A stretch of 64,000 bases of DNA from Lachnospiraceae bacterium (lineage in GTDB: Bacteria > Bacillota > Clostridia > Lachnospirales > Lachnospiraceae): contig CAJTCY010000022.1 in NCBI GenBank assembly GCA_910575075.1, forward strand, positions 21,884-85,883, written 5' to 3'. Shown in pieces: positions 36,203 through 44,174 of the stretch. Both the position numbers and the translations under genes were made by a program. Under the pieces are notes generated by a model that worked only from the letters and a program-made list of their open reading frames with translations, was not told the origin of the DNA and did not search any database. Each line of letters starts with the position of its first letter. The first letter of the stretch is position 1.

Positions 36203-36532
36203 ATGAAACATGCAGATAAAAAATGGATAACAGTAATTCTGGCGGCAGTGGCGCTGCTGATCGTTGTTCCGCTGATTGCTCTGAAAGGAGCGGAGTTTGG
36301 CGGATCTGATGATGCCGGAAGCCAGGTCGTAAAAGAGATTGAGGAGGGATATGAGCCATGGTTTGATCCTGTATTGGAAACCATAATTGGCGGAGAGATT
36401 CCAGGAGAGGTGGAAAGCCTGATGTTTTGTGTTCAGACCGGGATTGGTGTAGGTGTTATTGCCTTTTTCATGGGCAGGTTTGTAGAGCGGAAAAAATGGG
36501 AAGGCAATGAGAGAAAGAAAAATGGGCAGTAG
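36203..36532 (+). CDS. cbiN: Cobalt transport protein CbiN
   Basis: Small accessory component with two transmembrane helices (about residues 9-30 and 75-97) and the extracytoplasmic loop GGSDDAGSQVVKEIEEGYEP ending in WFDPVLE, typical of CbiN; it stabilises metal loading of CbiM. Fourteen bp after cbiM, GGGAGGAAA site. The last residues are basic. Confidence 0.93.
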   Translation: MKHADKKWITVILAAVALLIVVPLIALKGAEFGGSDDAGSQVVKEIEEGYEPWFDPVLETIIGGEIPGEVESLMFCVQTGIGVGVIAFFMGRFVERKKWEGNERKKNGQ

Positions 36533-36773
36533 CTATCCCCCAAAAAGAGTGTCAGTACAAAAACAGCTTTCCAAGTGCGGTATATAGCGGCTCTGCATTT
36601 TCAACAGCCTATGTTGATTTACCTACGTAGGAAAATCCAACGCAATTAAATAAAGATATATAGAGTAAAGGCTTGTTGGGAAGAATCCCAAACCCTTTGA
36701 AAATTATCTTGATACCCACTGAAATTTCTTTCTTGCCATTTGTAAAAATGGTATGAACTTTTCATCCCCCCGC
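36533..36773. other. Intergenic DNA before marR
   Basis: I see no gene or convincing structure in this stretch; it is more AT-rich than the flanking genes and may mark the left edge of the accessory patch. Confidence 0.4.
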
Positions 36774-36802
36774 TTGACAACTGAAAATCAGAGTAGTAAC
36801 AT
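36774..36802 (+). promoter_or_regulatory. Promoter of marR
   Basis: TTGACA (36774-36779), 17-bp spacer, TAACAT (36797-36802). The palindromic operator at 36815 lies at about +5 to +16, a position suited to autorepression. Confidence 0.65.
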
Positions 36803-36814
36803 AGATACACTTGC

Positions 36815-36826
36815 TTAGAATTCTAA
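36815..36826. promoter_or_regulatory. MarR-type operator, copy 1
   Basis: Perfect 12-bp palindrome TTAGAATTCTAA just after the marR promoter, 22 bp before the marR ATG. Identical copies are at 37296 and 37396. Confidence 0.6.
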
Positions 36827-36848
36827 TTAGTAAAGGGGCAATATCTTA

Positions 36849-37274
36849 ATGGATAAAAAAAAGTTAATGGAAAAATACGACAAACTGAATCGGAGGATCC
36901 GGAGATACTTTGCAGGTTTTTTTACTGATACGCAAATTACAAGTATCCAAGCCCTTATCCTGCATTACATTATTGTTGAATCGGAAGCAAGGGATATTTT
37001 CCCCAAAGATTTAGAGGAATTTTTGGAGGTCAAAGGTTCTTCTGTCACAAGCCTTATCAGCAATCTGGAACGTAACGGCTACTTGCGCCGTGAGAGTTTA
37101 GCCAGTGACGGGCGGTATAAAAGACTTGTACTGACCAGGCAGACGCTTGAGATAAAGGACGATATAACCCGGCGCATCAGCGAGTATATGCAGAGTATTT
37201 TTGCCGGAATCTCTGAATCAGATTTAAAAGTCTTTGAAAAAGTCATTTTTCAAATGACGGAGAATACAAAATAG
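36849..37274 (+). CDS. MarR-family transcriptional regulator
   Basis: A 141-residue winged helix-turn-helix protein: IFPKDLEEFLEVKGSSVTSL is the recognition region and SLASDGRYKRLVLT the wing, as in MarR. Expected to be a dimeric repressor that is released by drugs or metabolites. The three palindromes TTAGAATTCTAA around it are the likely operators. The downstream MATE efflux gene, its natural target, is truncated. Confidence 0.87.
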   Translation: MDKKKLMEKYDKLNRRIRRYFAGFFTDTQITSIQALILHYIIVESEARDIFPKDLEEFLEVKGSSVTSLISNLERNGYLRRESLASDGRYKRLVLTRQTLEIKDDITRRISEYMQSIFAGISESDLKVFEKVIFQMTENTK

Positions 37275-37295
37275 GTATTCTTTTTGCCTATATAC

Positions 37296-37307
37296 TTAGA
37301 ATTCTAA
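37296..37307. promoter_or_regulatory. MarR-type operator, copy 2
   Basis: TTAGAATTCTAA in the context TATACTTAGAATTCTAATCA, immediately before an AAGGAGG site and a 15-codon frame. Confidence 0.6.
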
Positions 37308-37330
37308 TCATATGGAAAGGAGGGCTTCAC

Positions 37331-37378
37331 ATGAGATTTTCAACCGCAGGGAATGTACCATTATTTGCCAGAAAATAA
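37331..37378 (+). CDS. 15-codon micro-ORF or remnant
   Basis: MRFSTAGNVPLFARK, preceded by a very strong AAGGAGG site with suitable spacing. It may be a leader peptide, or the 5' end of a gene whose remainder was lost when this patch was rearranged. Too short for any family call. Confidence 0.35.
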   Translation: MRFSTAGNVPLFARK

Positions 37379-37395
37379 TTTTTTTATTTTTATAC

Positions 37396-37407
37396 TTAGA
37401 ATTCTAA
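37396..37407. promoter_or_regulatory. MarR-type operator, copy 3
   Basis: TTAGAATTCTAA in the context TATACTTAGAATTCTAATTA, directly before the AAAGGAGG site of the MATE gene. Confidence 0.6.
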
Positions 37408-37425
37408 TTAAAGGAGGACACCATA

Positions 37426-37926
37426 ATGAATAGCACACAGACAACAGCCAATCCACTTGGTTATGAGAAAATCGGGAAGCTGCTTACAAGCTATGCCATT
37501 CCCAGTATCATAGCACTGATTATCAATTCCCTTTACAATATGGTAGACCAGATTTTTATCGGGCAGGGCGTGGGCTTTTTAGGGAACGGGGCTACAAATA
37601 TCATCGCCCCAGTCGCAACAATCACCATCGCCATTGCTGCGCTTTTTGGCGACGGTCTTGCTGCCTTTTTCAGCCTTAGTCTTGGGAAAGGTGAGGGAGA
37701 TAAAGCAGCAAAAGGTTTAGGGACCTCTATTGTGTTCGGGAGCTTTTTTGGCATCATCTGGACGGTTCTTGCCTTTTTACAGCCTCTGTGTCTGATATTT
37801 GGAGCAACGGAAAATATATTGCCCTATGCCCTTGATTATGGACGAATTATTGTACTTGGGTTTACCTTTCAAATTGTGGGAAATACCATTAACAGTGCAA
37901 TCAGAACAGGAATATCTTTGTTTTAA
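37426..37926 (+). pseudogene. MATE-family multidrug efflux transporter, truncated
   Basis: The N-terminal third of a MATE (NorM/DinF-like) Na+- or H+-driven efflux pump: LLTSYAIPSIIALIINSLYNMVDQIFIG is the typical opening and four to five helices are present. The frame stops after 166 codons at NTINSAIRTGISLF, where full-length members (about 450 residues) would continue with more helices. No 3' part is found downstream; the next gene is a BlaI repressor 90 bp later. Probably cut by a deletion or insertion with a junction near 37905, so efflux activity is unlikely. Confidence 0.8.
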
Positions 37927-38015
37927 TGATTGAATAAAGCGTCAACGACTCTTAACTATTAACGATAATTGACCGATATATAAAGTGACAAAATGAAGGA
38001 AAAGGAAGGAAAAAT

Positions 38016-38429
38016 ATGGCAAAGGAAGAGATTACGCCGAGTGAATGGCAGATTATGGAAGTTTTATGGGCGAGCGATACACCATTGACATCTTCTGAGG
38101 TCTATAAAAGGATGCAGGGAAATGTGGATATGTCGCAGAGGATGGTGAGGGTGCTGATGAACCGCCTGAATCAGAAGGAAGTTCTCGGCTATACCGTGGA
38201 CGAGCGTGATTCAAGGGTTTATCACTACTATGCGTTGAAGCAGAAGGAGGAATGCGTGAAGGAGAAAAGCAGGAAGTTTGTGGACAGCTATTTCTCTGGC
38301 AGCGGAACAAATGCAATGGCGGCTCTGCTGCAGAGCTTTGATCTGACAGATGAGCAGATAAAGGAACTGGAGGAGATTTTGGAGAAAAGCAAAGGACGGG
38401 GGACAGAATCCCCAGACAAAGAACGGTGA
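38016..38429 (+). CDS. BlaI/MecI/CopY-family repressor
   Basis: A 137-residue winged helix protein starting EEITPSEWQIMEVLWASDTP with the recognition region MSQRMVRVLMNRLNQKEVLG and wing YTVDERDSRVYHYYAL. In this family the partner metallopeptidase triggers cleavage of the repressor. The downstream M56 peptidase overlaps it by 4 bp (GTGA). No beta-lactamase is nearby, so its targets are probably itself and the three proteins that follow. Confidence 0.9.
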   Translation: MAKEEITPSEWQIMEVLWASDTPLTSSEVYKRMQGNVDMSQRMVRVLMNRLNQKEVLGYTVDERDSRVYHYYALKQKEECVKEKSRKFVDSYFSGSGTNAMAALLQSFDLTDEQIKELEEILEKSKGRGTESPDKER

Positions 38430-39679
38430 CTGCCATGCTGGACTGGACATGGATTAGCGGCCTTCTGGATTTCTGTGCTGTGTATTACACTACTCAGCTT
38501 GTGCGCTGTGCCGCCTTTTCTTTCATGCTGGCTGGGTTTGTGCTGCTGCTTCGGAAAATGTTTTTTTCAGAACAGACATTTTTAAGGGGGATGCTGTGGT
38601 CATTGTTTCTGATCATTCCGTTTCTTGGGCGATTGAAGATGTTTTATGAAAACGAAGCTGTACTGGGGGCAACATGGCGGATTACGGCAGCAACGACTTC
38701 ATGGCTTTGGGCTGACCGTATTTATATGGCGGGCATTCTTGCTGCGGGAATCTGTATCTTCGGAAAGCGGTTGTGTCTTCGGAGGGCAGTTGCCGGGATG
38801 GAAAAAGTGATGTTTAAAAGCGTCCGTATTTATGTCACGGAAATGAATATCACGCCGTTCACGGTTGGATTGGTAAAGCCAAAAATTGTCTTGCCCAGAG
38901 TAATGGTAGAAAATTACAGCGGGGATGAACTAGAGGCTGTGGTACGGCATGAGCAGACGCATATCCGGTTAGGGCATTTATGGTGTGGCTTTGCATGGGA
39001 TATATTGCGATGTCTTTTGTGGGTAAATCCGTTCCTGACAGTTATCCAGAAATATTTCCGGGCAGATATGGAAGATATTTGTGACAGGGTGTGTATACAG
39101 AACAGCGGAAAGGCAGCACATGAATATGGCGCTGTACTGCTGAAAAGTTTGAATCTGCTGCGTTCAGGAATGGGTGATGTACCACCTGCCTCTACTTACG
39201 TTGGAGAAAAGGAATTTACGGATATGAAAAGGCGGATGGAGAAAATTGCAGGTTTCTGTCCATATCGGAAGAGGCTCTGCGTTGGTATGGCAGCCGGAAT
39301 GGTTCTGGAAATTGTGGTTTTGTTGATGGCTGTACATATCCATTCCTATGCTCGATGCAATGAAAGCCGGGATATTCTGGTGGGCAGGTATGGTGCGGAA
39401 AATGAAATTGTTTCAGGAGATACGGAAGAATTAAGCAGAATGATTTCGTATGATGACCATTATGTTTATGTTGACAGGGAGGCATTTGAGGATTTCCTGA
39501 GCCGGAACAATGCAGAAGGGGATATATGCATTGTTTTTGGCGGGTTTTATAAGCTCCCCGGTTTGGGCGGCGCAGGGGAAATCTGTTTTTATGAAGTCGG
39601 TTCAAAAGATGCGGTAGTCCGGATTCCATATGAAAGCATAAACAGTTATTGGTATTATGAATTGCTTAAAATGTTATAA
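38426..39679 (+). CDS. BlaR1/M56-family membrane metallopeptidase sensor
   Basis: A 417-residue membrane protein with about four N-terminal helices, a cytoplasmic zinc-protease motif HEQTH (HExxH form, in VVRHEQTHIRLGHLW) and a later helix followed by an extracytoplasmic tail of about 110 residues. That tail is unlike the penicillin-binding sensor of true BlaR1, so the signal is not a beta-lactam by sequence. GTG at 38426 overlaps the repressor stop; ATG at 38435 is an alternative. Forms a signalling pair with the BlaI-type repressor. Confidence 0.87.
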   Translation: MTAMLDWTWISGLLDFCAVYYTTQLVRCAAFSFMLAGFVLLLRKMFFSEQTFLRGMLWSLFLIIPFLGRLKMFYENEAVLGATWRITAATTSWLWADRIYMAGILAAGICIFGKRLCLRRAVAGMEKVMFKSVRIYVTEMNITPFTVGLVKPKIVLPRVMVENYSGDELEAVVRHEQTHIRLGHLWCGFAWDILRCLLWVNPFLTVIQKYFRADMEDICDRVCIQNSGKAAHEYGAVLLKSLNLLRSGMGDVPPASTYVGEKEFTDMKRRMEKIAGFCPYRKRLCVGMAAGMVLEIVVLLMAVHIHSYARCNESRDILVGRYGAENEIVSGDTEELSRMISYDDHYVYVDREAFEDFLSRNNAEGDICIVFGGFYKLPGLGGAGEICFYEVGSKDAVVRIPYESINSYWYYELLKML

Positions 39680-39732
39680 AGACAGCGCACAGACAAAAAG
39701 GATTTCAAATTTTGAGATAGGAGGACAAAATT

Positions 39733-40521
39733 ATGGCCATGGAGATTACAGGCAATTACAGTAGCTATGCGGCACAGGGCATGGCAGGAAACAGTGTGGC
39801 AGGCAATGCGAAAAAGAAGGAAGCAGAAAACACATCAGAAGCGGCAGCCAAAACCGGTAATACAGAAAGCACAACAGATTATGCGAGTGAACTTGCAAAA
39901 CTTGTTCCCAGTGTGGAGTTTAAAGTTGGTAATGCCTTCTCAGAGGCTAAAAGTGGTAAGTCGCTGACAATCAACCCTAAACTTTTGGAAAAAATGCAGA
40001 ATAATCCGGAGCAGGAAAAAGAAACAAAGGAGCTAATCAGGGGCGTTGAATCGGCAATGAATTTGATAGAAAGCATTAACAAAGCCAGTGGATGGACGGT
40101 TGTATTCAAACATAGTTATATTGATGAAAATGGAAAATACCATTCTGTCGGGTATTATAGAAATGATTATATGCTGAACATGAGTGACAAACTCCGGGAA
40201 GAAAGACGGGAAAATGCTGAAAAACTGCTGGAGAAGCATAAAGAAAAGGCAGCAGAAAAGAAAGAAACACTGGAGCAAATGCTGGAAGAAAAGAAAACTA
40301 TAACGGAAGAAGAAACCGAAGAAAAAATGGAGGAAAAATCGTCTTATGATAAAGTGGAGAAGCTCATAAATGAAAAGATGGCTGCATCTAAAGACGGCAC
40401 AATCTATCTGAACGATACAGATATTCGGACGATTATTGAAGCTGCTACGGAAAATGATGTAGAAAAAAATACTGCAAAGATGCAGGCACAGGTTGGTGCC
40501 AATTTGGATTTGAAGATATAG
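39733..40521 (+). CDS. Conserved Lachnospiraceae-type protein (DUF6033-like)
   Basis: A 262-residue protein of unknown function that resembles what is catalogued as DUF6033. It starts MEITGNYSSYAAQGMAGN, has a folded middle (VPSVEFKVGNAFSEAKSGKS, RNDYMLNMSDKLREERRENA), then a long Lys/Glu coiled coil (about 165-205) and a helical C-terminus. No signal peptide; the Ser/Asn/Gly-rich N-terminus resembles substrates of flagellar-type export only superficially. AGGAGG site. First of three genes behind the BlaI/M56 pair. Confidence 0.65.
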   Translation: MAMEITGNYSSYAAQGMAGNSVAGNAKKKEAENTSEAAAKTGNTESTTDYASELAKLVPSVEFKVGNAFSEAKSGKSLTINPKLLEKMQNNPEQEKETKELIRGVESAMNLIESINKASGWTVVFKHSYIDENGKYHSVGYYRNDYMLNMSDKLREERRENAEKLLEKHKEKAAEKKETLEQMLEEKKTITEEETEEKMEEKSSYDKVEKLINEKMAASKDGTIYLNDTDIRTIIEAATENDVEKNTAKMQAQVGANLDLKI

Positions 40522-40554
40522 GAATACAGATGTATTGATGAAGGAGGTCACAAT

Positions 40555-41103
40555 ATGAATATCAGCAGTCACAATAGGAAGTGGTTTTCGGGGTATTTCC
40601 TAATGAATAAGCTGTTTGCGCAGAAGAACGGGAATAAAGCAGGTATACCTAACCGGACAGGAACTAATATTAGTGGAGGAGTAAAATATAAGCACAGTAA
40701 TTTGTATTATGATGAGAATGGTGTGCCTTGGCATTCAAAGGAGGAAGCTGACAGATGTATTAAGGGAACAAATGGAAGTTGGAAAAAAATAGTGTCCGTA
40801 TCTGATGAAGTGAAAGCAGAGTTAGCAGAGGTGGTGAAACAGGACTTTCTTAGGACATATGGCTGGGGAAAACCGGAAGGGAGTAAACAGCCTGATGTAA
40901 TAAACAAATATTTAAAGACTATCCCATCCGGGCAGCGTAACTCTGCCGCATGGACGTTACAGCGCATGGCGGGGGATTATGCCACAAGGATGGAGAAACT
41001 GGTGAGGGAAAACAATCCGGGATGGGAACCGGGGGATGCTTTTGACACCAGTATTTTAAACCAGCTTGACGGAACGCTGGGTGGGATAGATTTCAGAGCA
41101 TAG
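40555..41103 (+). CDS. Conserved protein of unknown function (DUF3879-like)
   Basis: A 182-residue protein that resembles DUF3879. Distinctive parts are the KHSNLYYDENGVPWHSKEEA motif, the LRTYGWGKPEGSKQPDVINK region and a C-terminal WTLQRMAGDYATRMEKLV helix. No signal peptide or membrane helix. GAAGGAGG site; 33 bp after the previous gene. Co-occurrence with the M56/BlaI pair suggests a shared regulon; the function is not known to me. Confidence 0.6.
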   Translation: MNISSHNRKWFSGYFLMNKLFAQKNGNKAGIPNRTGTNISGGVKYKHSNLYYDENGVPWHSKEEADRCIKGTNGSWKKIVSVSDEVKAELAEVVKQDFLRTYGWGKPEGSKQPDVINKYLKTIPSGQRNSAAWTLQRMAGDYATRMEKLVRENNPGWEPGDAFDTSILNQLDGTLGGIDFRA

Positions 41104-41138
41104 GAATAAGCAGCAGTTTAGGAATGGAGGATTTTGAT

Positions 41139-41921
41139 ATGCCAGTAAATGTTGAAGGAACTATAAGCCAAATCAATGCAGGAAATAACTTGTTTCAGAA
41201 TGTGAAGGCTACCAGTCAGCAGGAAAAGGAAAAAGCTGCGCCACAGCCGCAGGCGGAACCAGTAAAGGTTTCCATTTCACAGGAGGGTATTGAAAATTAC
41301 CGGAAGCAGCTTCGTGAAAGGGGCATGGACGGAGCAAACGGAAAAGTCATTGTAAAAGGGGAGAAAGATGCCGTCATAAGACAGGCAAAGCGGGCGACAA
41401 GCACCCTCTCTGCAAATGATTATGGAAATGCATTAGCCAGAGAAACCGAAAAACTGAAAGGGAAGAGGACGGACAGCAGTTCATACAGCATTTCAGACAG
41501 GGCGGAGGATTCCGTCAGGGCTTACGGGAATCTTTATGACGAAATCGCGCAGGGCTACCAGAACGGTACGAGGGAACGCTATGTGGAGGATGAAACTTCT
41601 GAAACGGGTTATCGGAGGCTGACTATGGAGGAAGAATTAGACGGACTGGATAAGGCGTTCCAAAAGGCGGCAGACGGCACAGATGTGAAAGAAATGATTG
41701 CGGATGAGTTTCAGAGGCTGTCCTCAAAAGCGGGGAGCAGGCAGACATCTTTTTCGGATTCCGGTAAAAAAACGCAGGCAGAAGAAACAGACGGGCAGAA
41801 AATGAAGAAACTGGCGCAGGCGTGGAAGGATACCTATAAAACTTCCGGCTCTAAGGAAAGTGGTATGGAGAAAGTCTTATCCATGTTAAATGGTATGTAT
41901 GGCATTAGTAAAGAGGTGTAG
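41139..41921 (+). CDS. Helical hypothetical protein, third gene of the M56/BlaI cluster
   Basis: 260 residues. The N-terminal part is low complexity (QQEKEKAAPQPQAEPVKVSI); VKVSISQEGIENYRKQL looks like the linker found in FlgM-type anti-sigma factors and flagellar accessory proteins, a weak resemblance. The rest is helical with RRLTMEEELDGLDKAFQKAA. I do not recognise a family. The ATG at 41139 follows GGAGG; the ATG at 41124 is in that site. Confidence 0.6.
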   Translation: MPVNVEGTISQINAGNNLFQNVKATSQQEKEKAAPQPQAEPVKVSISQEGIENYRKQLRERGMDGANGKVIVKGEKDAVIRQAKRATSTLSANDYGNALARETEKLKGKRTDSSSYSISDRAEDSVRAYGNLYDEIAQGYQNGTRERYVEDETSETGYRRLTMEEELDGLDKAFQKAADGTDVKEMIADEFQRLSSKAGSRQTSFSDSGKKTQAEETDGQKMKKLAQAWKDTYKTSGSKESGMEKVLSMLNGMYGISKEV

Positions 41922-42005
41922 CTGGCAGGACGCAATTATGAGCCTTTGTCTGGTTTTTGGATATTTATACCCTTAGCATTGTTTATAAATTCAAATGTTC
42001 TTATA

Positions 42006-42034
42006 TTTACTATATTCATCGTTTATGCTATAAT
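42006..42034 (+). promoter_or_regulatory. Candidate promoter of the DUF4062 gene
   Basis: TTTACT (42006-42011), 17-bp spacer, TATAAT (42029-42034), 30 bp before the ATG. Confidence 0.5.
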
Positions 42035-42064
42035 TTCCCTAATAATATTTAAGGGGTGATATTA

Positions 42065-42931
42065 ATGAATAAAAAATTACAAGTTTTTGTTTCGTCTACA
42101 TATACCGATCTCATCGAAGAACGCCAAGCTGCTGTTGAAGCCATTCTTGAAGCTGGTCATATTCCTGCCGGTATGGAATTGTTTAAAGCTGGAAATGAAT
42201 CACAGCTAAAAACAATTTATAAATGGATTGATGAATCTGATGTATATATGCTTATTCTTGGTGGTCGTTATGGCTCCGTTGAAGAAACATCCGGGAAAAG
42301 TTATACTCAGCTTGAATATGAATACGCTTTAAACAAAAATATTCCCGTCTTTGCTGTTGTGCTCAGCCAAACGTTCTTGGCTTCAAAAATAAACTCTCTC
42401 GGTTTAGAAAAAACAATGGAACAAGATTATCCCGATAAACATAAATTGTTTAAATCTTTAGTTATGTCAAAAATCATCAGAGAGGTTGACGATAGCAAAG
42501 ATATTAAGATTGCAGTTCATTCGACCCTTAATGAATTTATAAATGAGTATGATTTAATTGGTTGGATTCGTACTGATACTATTATTTCTAAATCACAAAC
42601 AGCTTCTTGTAATCTAACTTATGAGCAATTATATTCTATACTAAAACAAAAAACATTTACTATTGATCCTTCTTTAATTCCCAATTGCAAAAATGATACC
42701 ACTATAAAAATTAACGGTGTTTTATGCTTTATGCAAATATGTATAAATTTTAATAACGGGAAAAAAATTAATGTAGAACCAGAGCTATTCGATTCTGTAT
42801 TTTCCTTTTATATTGGATTAGGACTACTGAATGCAAATCACGAGCTTAATAAACCACACGCCGTATCTATTACTTCGGATGGCTTAAAGTTGTTTGTTCA
42901 TATATATGAAAAGTTATTAATTAAAATTTAA
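42065..42931 (+). CDS. DUF4062-domain protein (TIR-like fold)
   Basis: A 288-residue cytoplasmic protein. Residues 1-100 are a clear DUF4062 domain: KLQVFVSSTYTDLIEERQAA, GHIPAGMELF, YMLILGGRYGSVEE and SYTQLEYEYAL. This domain is related to TIR/nucleoside-hydrolase-like folds and occurs in signalling and phage-defence proteins. The C-terminus (ITSDGLKLFVHIYEKLL) looks like a small winged helix. Base composition is markedly more AT-rich than neighbours and codon choice differs (many ATA, TTA, AAT), which suggests recent transfer. AAGGGGTGA site; terminator downstream. A stand-alone defence role is inference. Confidence 0.75.
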   Translation: MNKKLQVFVSSTYTDLIEERQAAVEAILEAGHIPAGMELFKAGNESQLKTIYKWIDESDVYMLILGGRYGSVEETSGKSYTQLEYEYALNKNIPVFAVVLSQTFLASKINSLGLEKTMEQDYPDKHKLFKSLVMSKIIREVDDSKDIKIAVHSTLNEFINEYDLIGWIRTDTIISKSQTASCNLTYEQLYSILKQKTFTIDPSLIPNCKNDTTIKINGVLCFMQICINFNNGKKINVEPELFDSVFSFYIGLGLLNANHELNKPHAVSITSDGLKLFVHIYEKLLIKI

Positions 42932-42974
42932 ACTTTGTTCTCCTATATCTTATTCTCTTTATAATGACAAATCC

Positions 42975-43013
42975 AGTGCCTTTGACACCCACACAGCCAA
43001 AGGCACTATTTTA
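42975..43013 (+). terminator. Intrinsic terminator of the DUF4062 gene
   Basis: AGTGCCTTTG (42975-42984) pairs perfectly with CAAAGGCACT (42998-43007), followed by ATTTTAT. Confidence 0.85.
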
Positions 43014-43104
43014 TCATTATTCCTTCCTATTCCTCTCCATCCACTCTTCCATATCAACAATCTCAGTGGTTTTCTAGGCTTATCTGAGCTGAATAACAGA
43101 GGGC

Positions 43105-43233
43105 ATGAATTGTTTCAATGTGGATAAGGTTCAGAAAATGAAAAATCAGGGATTTGATGAAGAAACAAATAAATTCATTCCTCACCGCTGCCAGAAAAAG
43201 AAAATCATTGAAATTTCATGTGAAGTATATTAA
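43105..43233 (+). CDS. Possible 42-codon remnant upstream of nfnA
   Basis: Frame MNCFNVDKVQKMKNQGFDEE continuing to ISCEVY. It lacks a clear ribosome site and looks like the C-terminal fragment of a longer protein. I do not recognise it. The rest of the 355-bp gap between the DUF4062 gene and nfnA contains only the terminator above. Confidence 0.25.
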   Translation: MNCFNVDKVQKMKNQGFDEETNKFIPHRCQKKKIIEISCEVY

Positions 43234-43286
43234 AATAGAAACGATATAGTAATATACAAAAAGAGAACTTAAGCGGAGGTTTGAGT

Positions 43287-44174
43287 ATGTACCCAATCGT
43301 TAAGAAGAAAAAGTTGGCAGATAAGATTTTTCTCATGGATGTCAAAGCGCCACGTGTGGCAAAATCCTGTCTGCCCGGACAATTTGTCATTGTGAAGATG
43401 GATGAAGAGGGTGAGCGTATTCCGCTTACTATCTGTGATTATGACAGGGAAGAAGGAACTATTACCATTGTATTTCAGACGGTGGGAGCTTCCACGCAGA
43501 GAATGGAGAGCCTGGAAGAAGGAGACGCATTTCAGGATTTTGTAGGACCGCTCGGATGCGCTTCGGAACTGACCGAGACGCCTGTAGAAGAATTGAAGAA
43601 GAAAAAGATCGTTTTTATAGCAGGAGGCGTGGGAACAGCGCCCGTATATCCGCAGGTAAAATGGCTGCACGAGAACGGCGTGGACTGTGATGTGATCATG
43701 GGTTCTAAGACAAAGGACCTGCTGATTCTGGTGGACGAGATGGAGAAGGCTGCAGGAAATCTCTATGTTACTACAGATGACGGCAGTTATGGCTTCCATG
43801 GCATGGGCACCAATCAGTTGGAAGAGCTGGTAAAAGGCGGAAATACATATGATCTCTGTATTGCGATTGGTCCAATGATTATGATGAAATTTGTTTGTCT
43901 TTTGACAAAGAAACTGGGGATTCCCACTGTTGTATCCCTGAATCCCATTATGGTAGACGGCACAGGCATGTGCGGAGCCTGCCGTATTACTGTAGGTGAT
44001 GAGGTGAAATTTGCCTGCGTGGACGGACCAGAGTTTGACGGTCATTTGGTAGATTTTGACCAGGCCATGAAGCGCCAGCAGATGTATAAGACAGAAGAAG
44101 GCAGAAGTATGTTAAAGCTTCAGGAAGGCGATACTCATCATGGCGGATGCGGACAGTGCGGAGGTGACAAATAA
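43287..44174 (+). CDS. nfnA: NfnA-type FAD/NAD-binding subunit with [2Fe-2S] cluster
   Basis: Small subunit of the NADH-dependent ferredoxin:NADP+ oxidoreductase, a flavin-based electron-bifurcating enzyme (also annotated as sulfide dehydrogenase beta or dihydroorotate dehydrogenase electron-transfer subunit). FAD-binding segment IPLTICDYDREEGTITIVFQ, NAD-binding FIAGGVGTAPVYPQ and a C-terminal 2Fe-2S loop GTGMCGACRITVGDEVKFACVD are present. ATG at 43287 follows GGAGG; TTG at 43281 is less likely. The stop overlaps the start of nfnB by one base (TAATG). Confidence 0.93.
   Translation: MYPIVKKKKLADKIFLMDVKAPRVAKSCLPGQFVIVKMDEEGERIPLTICDYDREEGTITIVFQTVGASTQRMESLEEGDAFQDFVGPLGCASELTETPVEELKKKKIVFIAGGVGTAPVYPQVKWLHENGVDCDVIMGSKTKDLLILVDEMEKAAGNLYVTTDDGSYGFHGMGTNQLEELVKGGNTYDLCIAIGPMIMMKFVCLLTKKLGIPTVVSLNPIMVDGTGMCGACRITVGDEVKFACVDGPEFDGHLVDFDQAMKRQQMYKTEEGRSMLKLQEGDTHHGGCGQCGGDK

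Noticed and set aside
38016..39679. Beta-lactam resistance regulators blaI-blaR1
   Set aside because: The family membership holds, but the sensor tail lacks penicillin-binding motifs and no beta-lactamase gene is near, so a resistance call is not justified.
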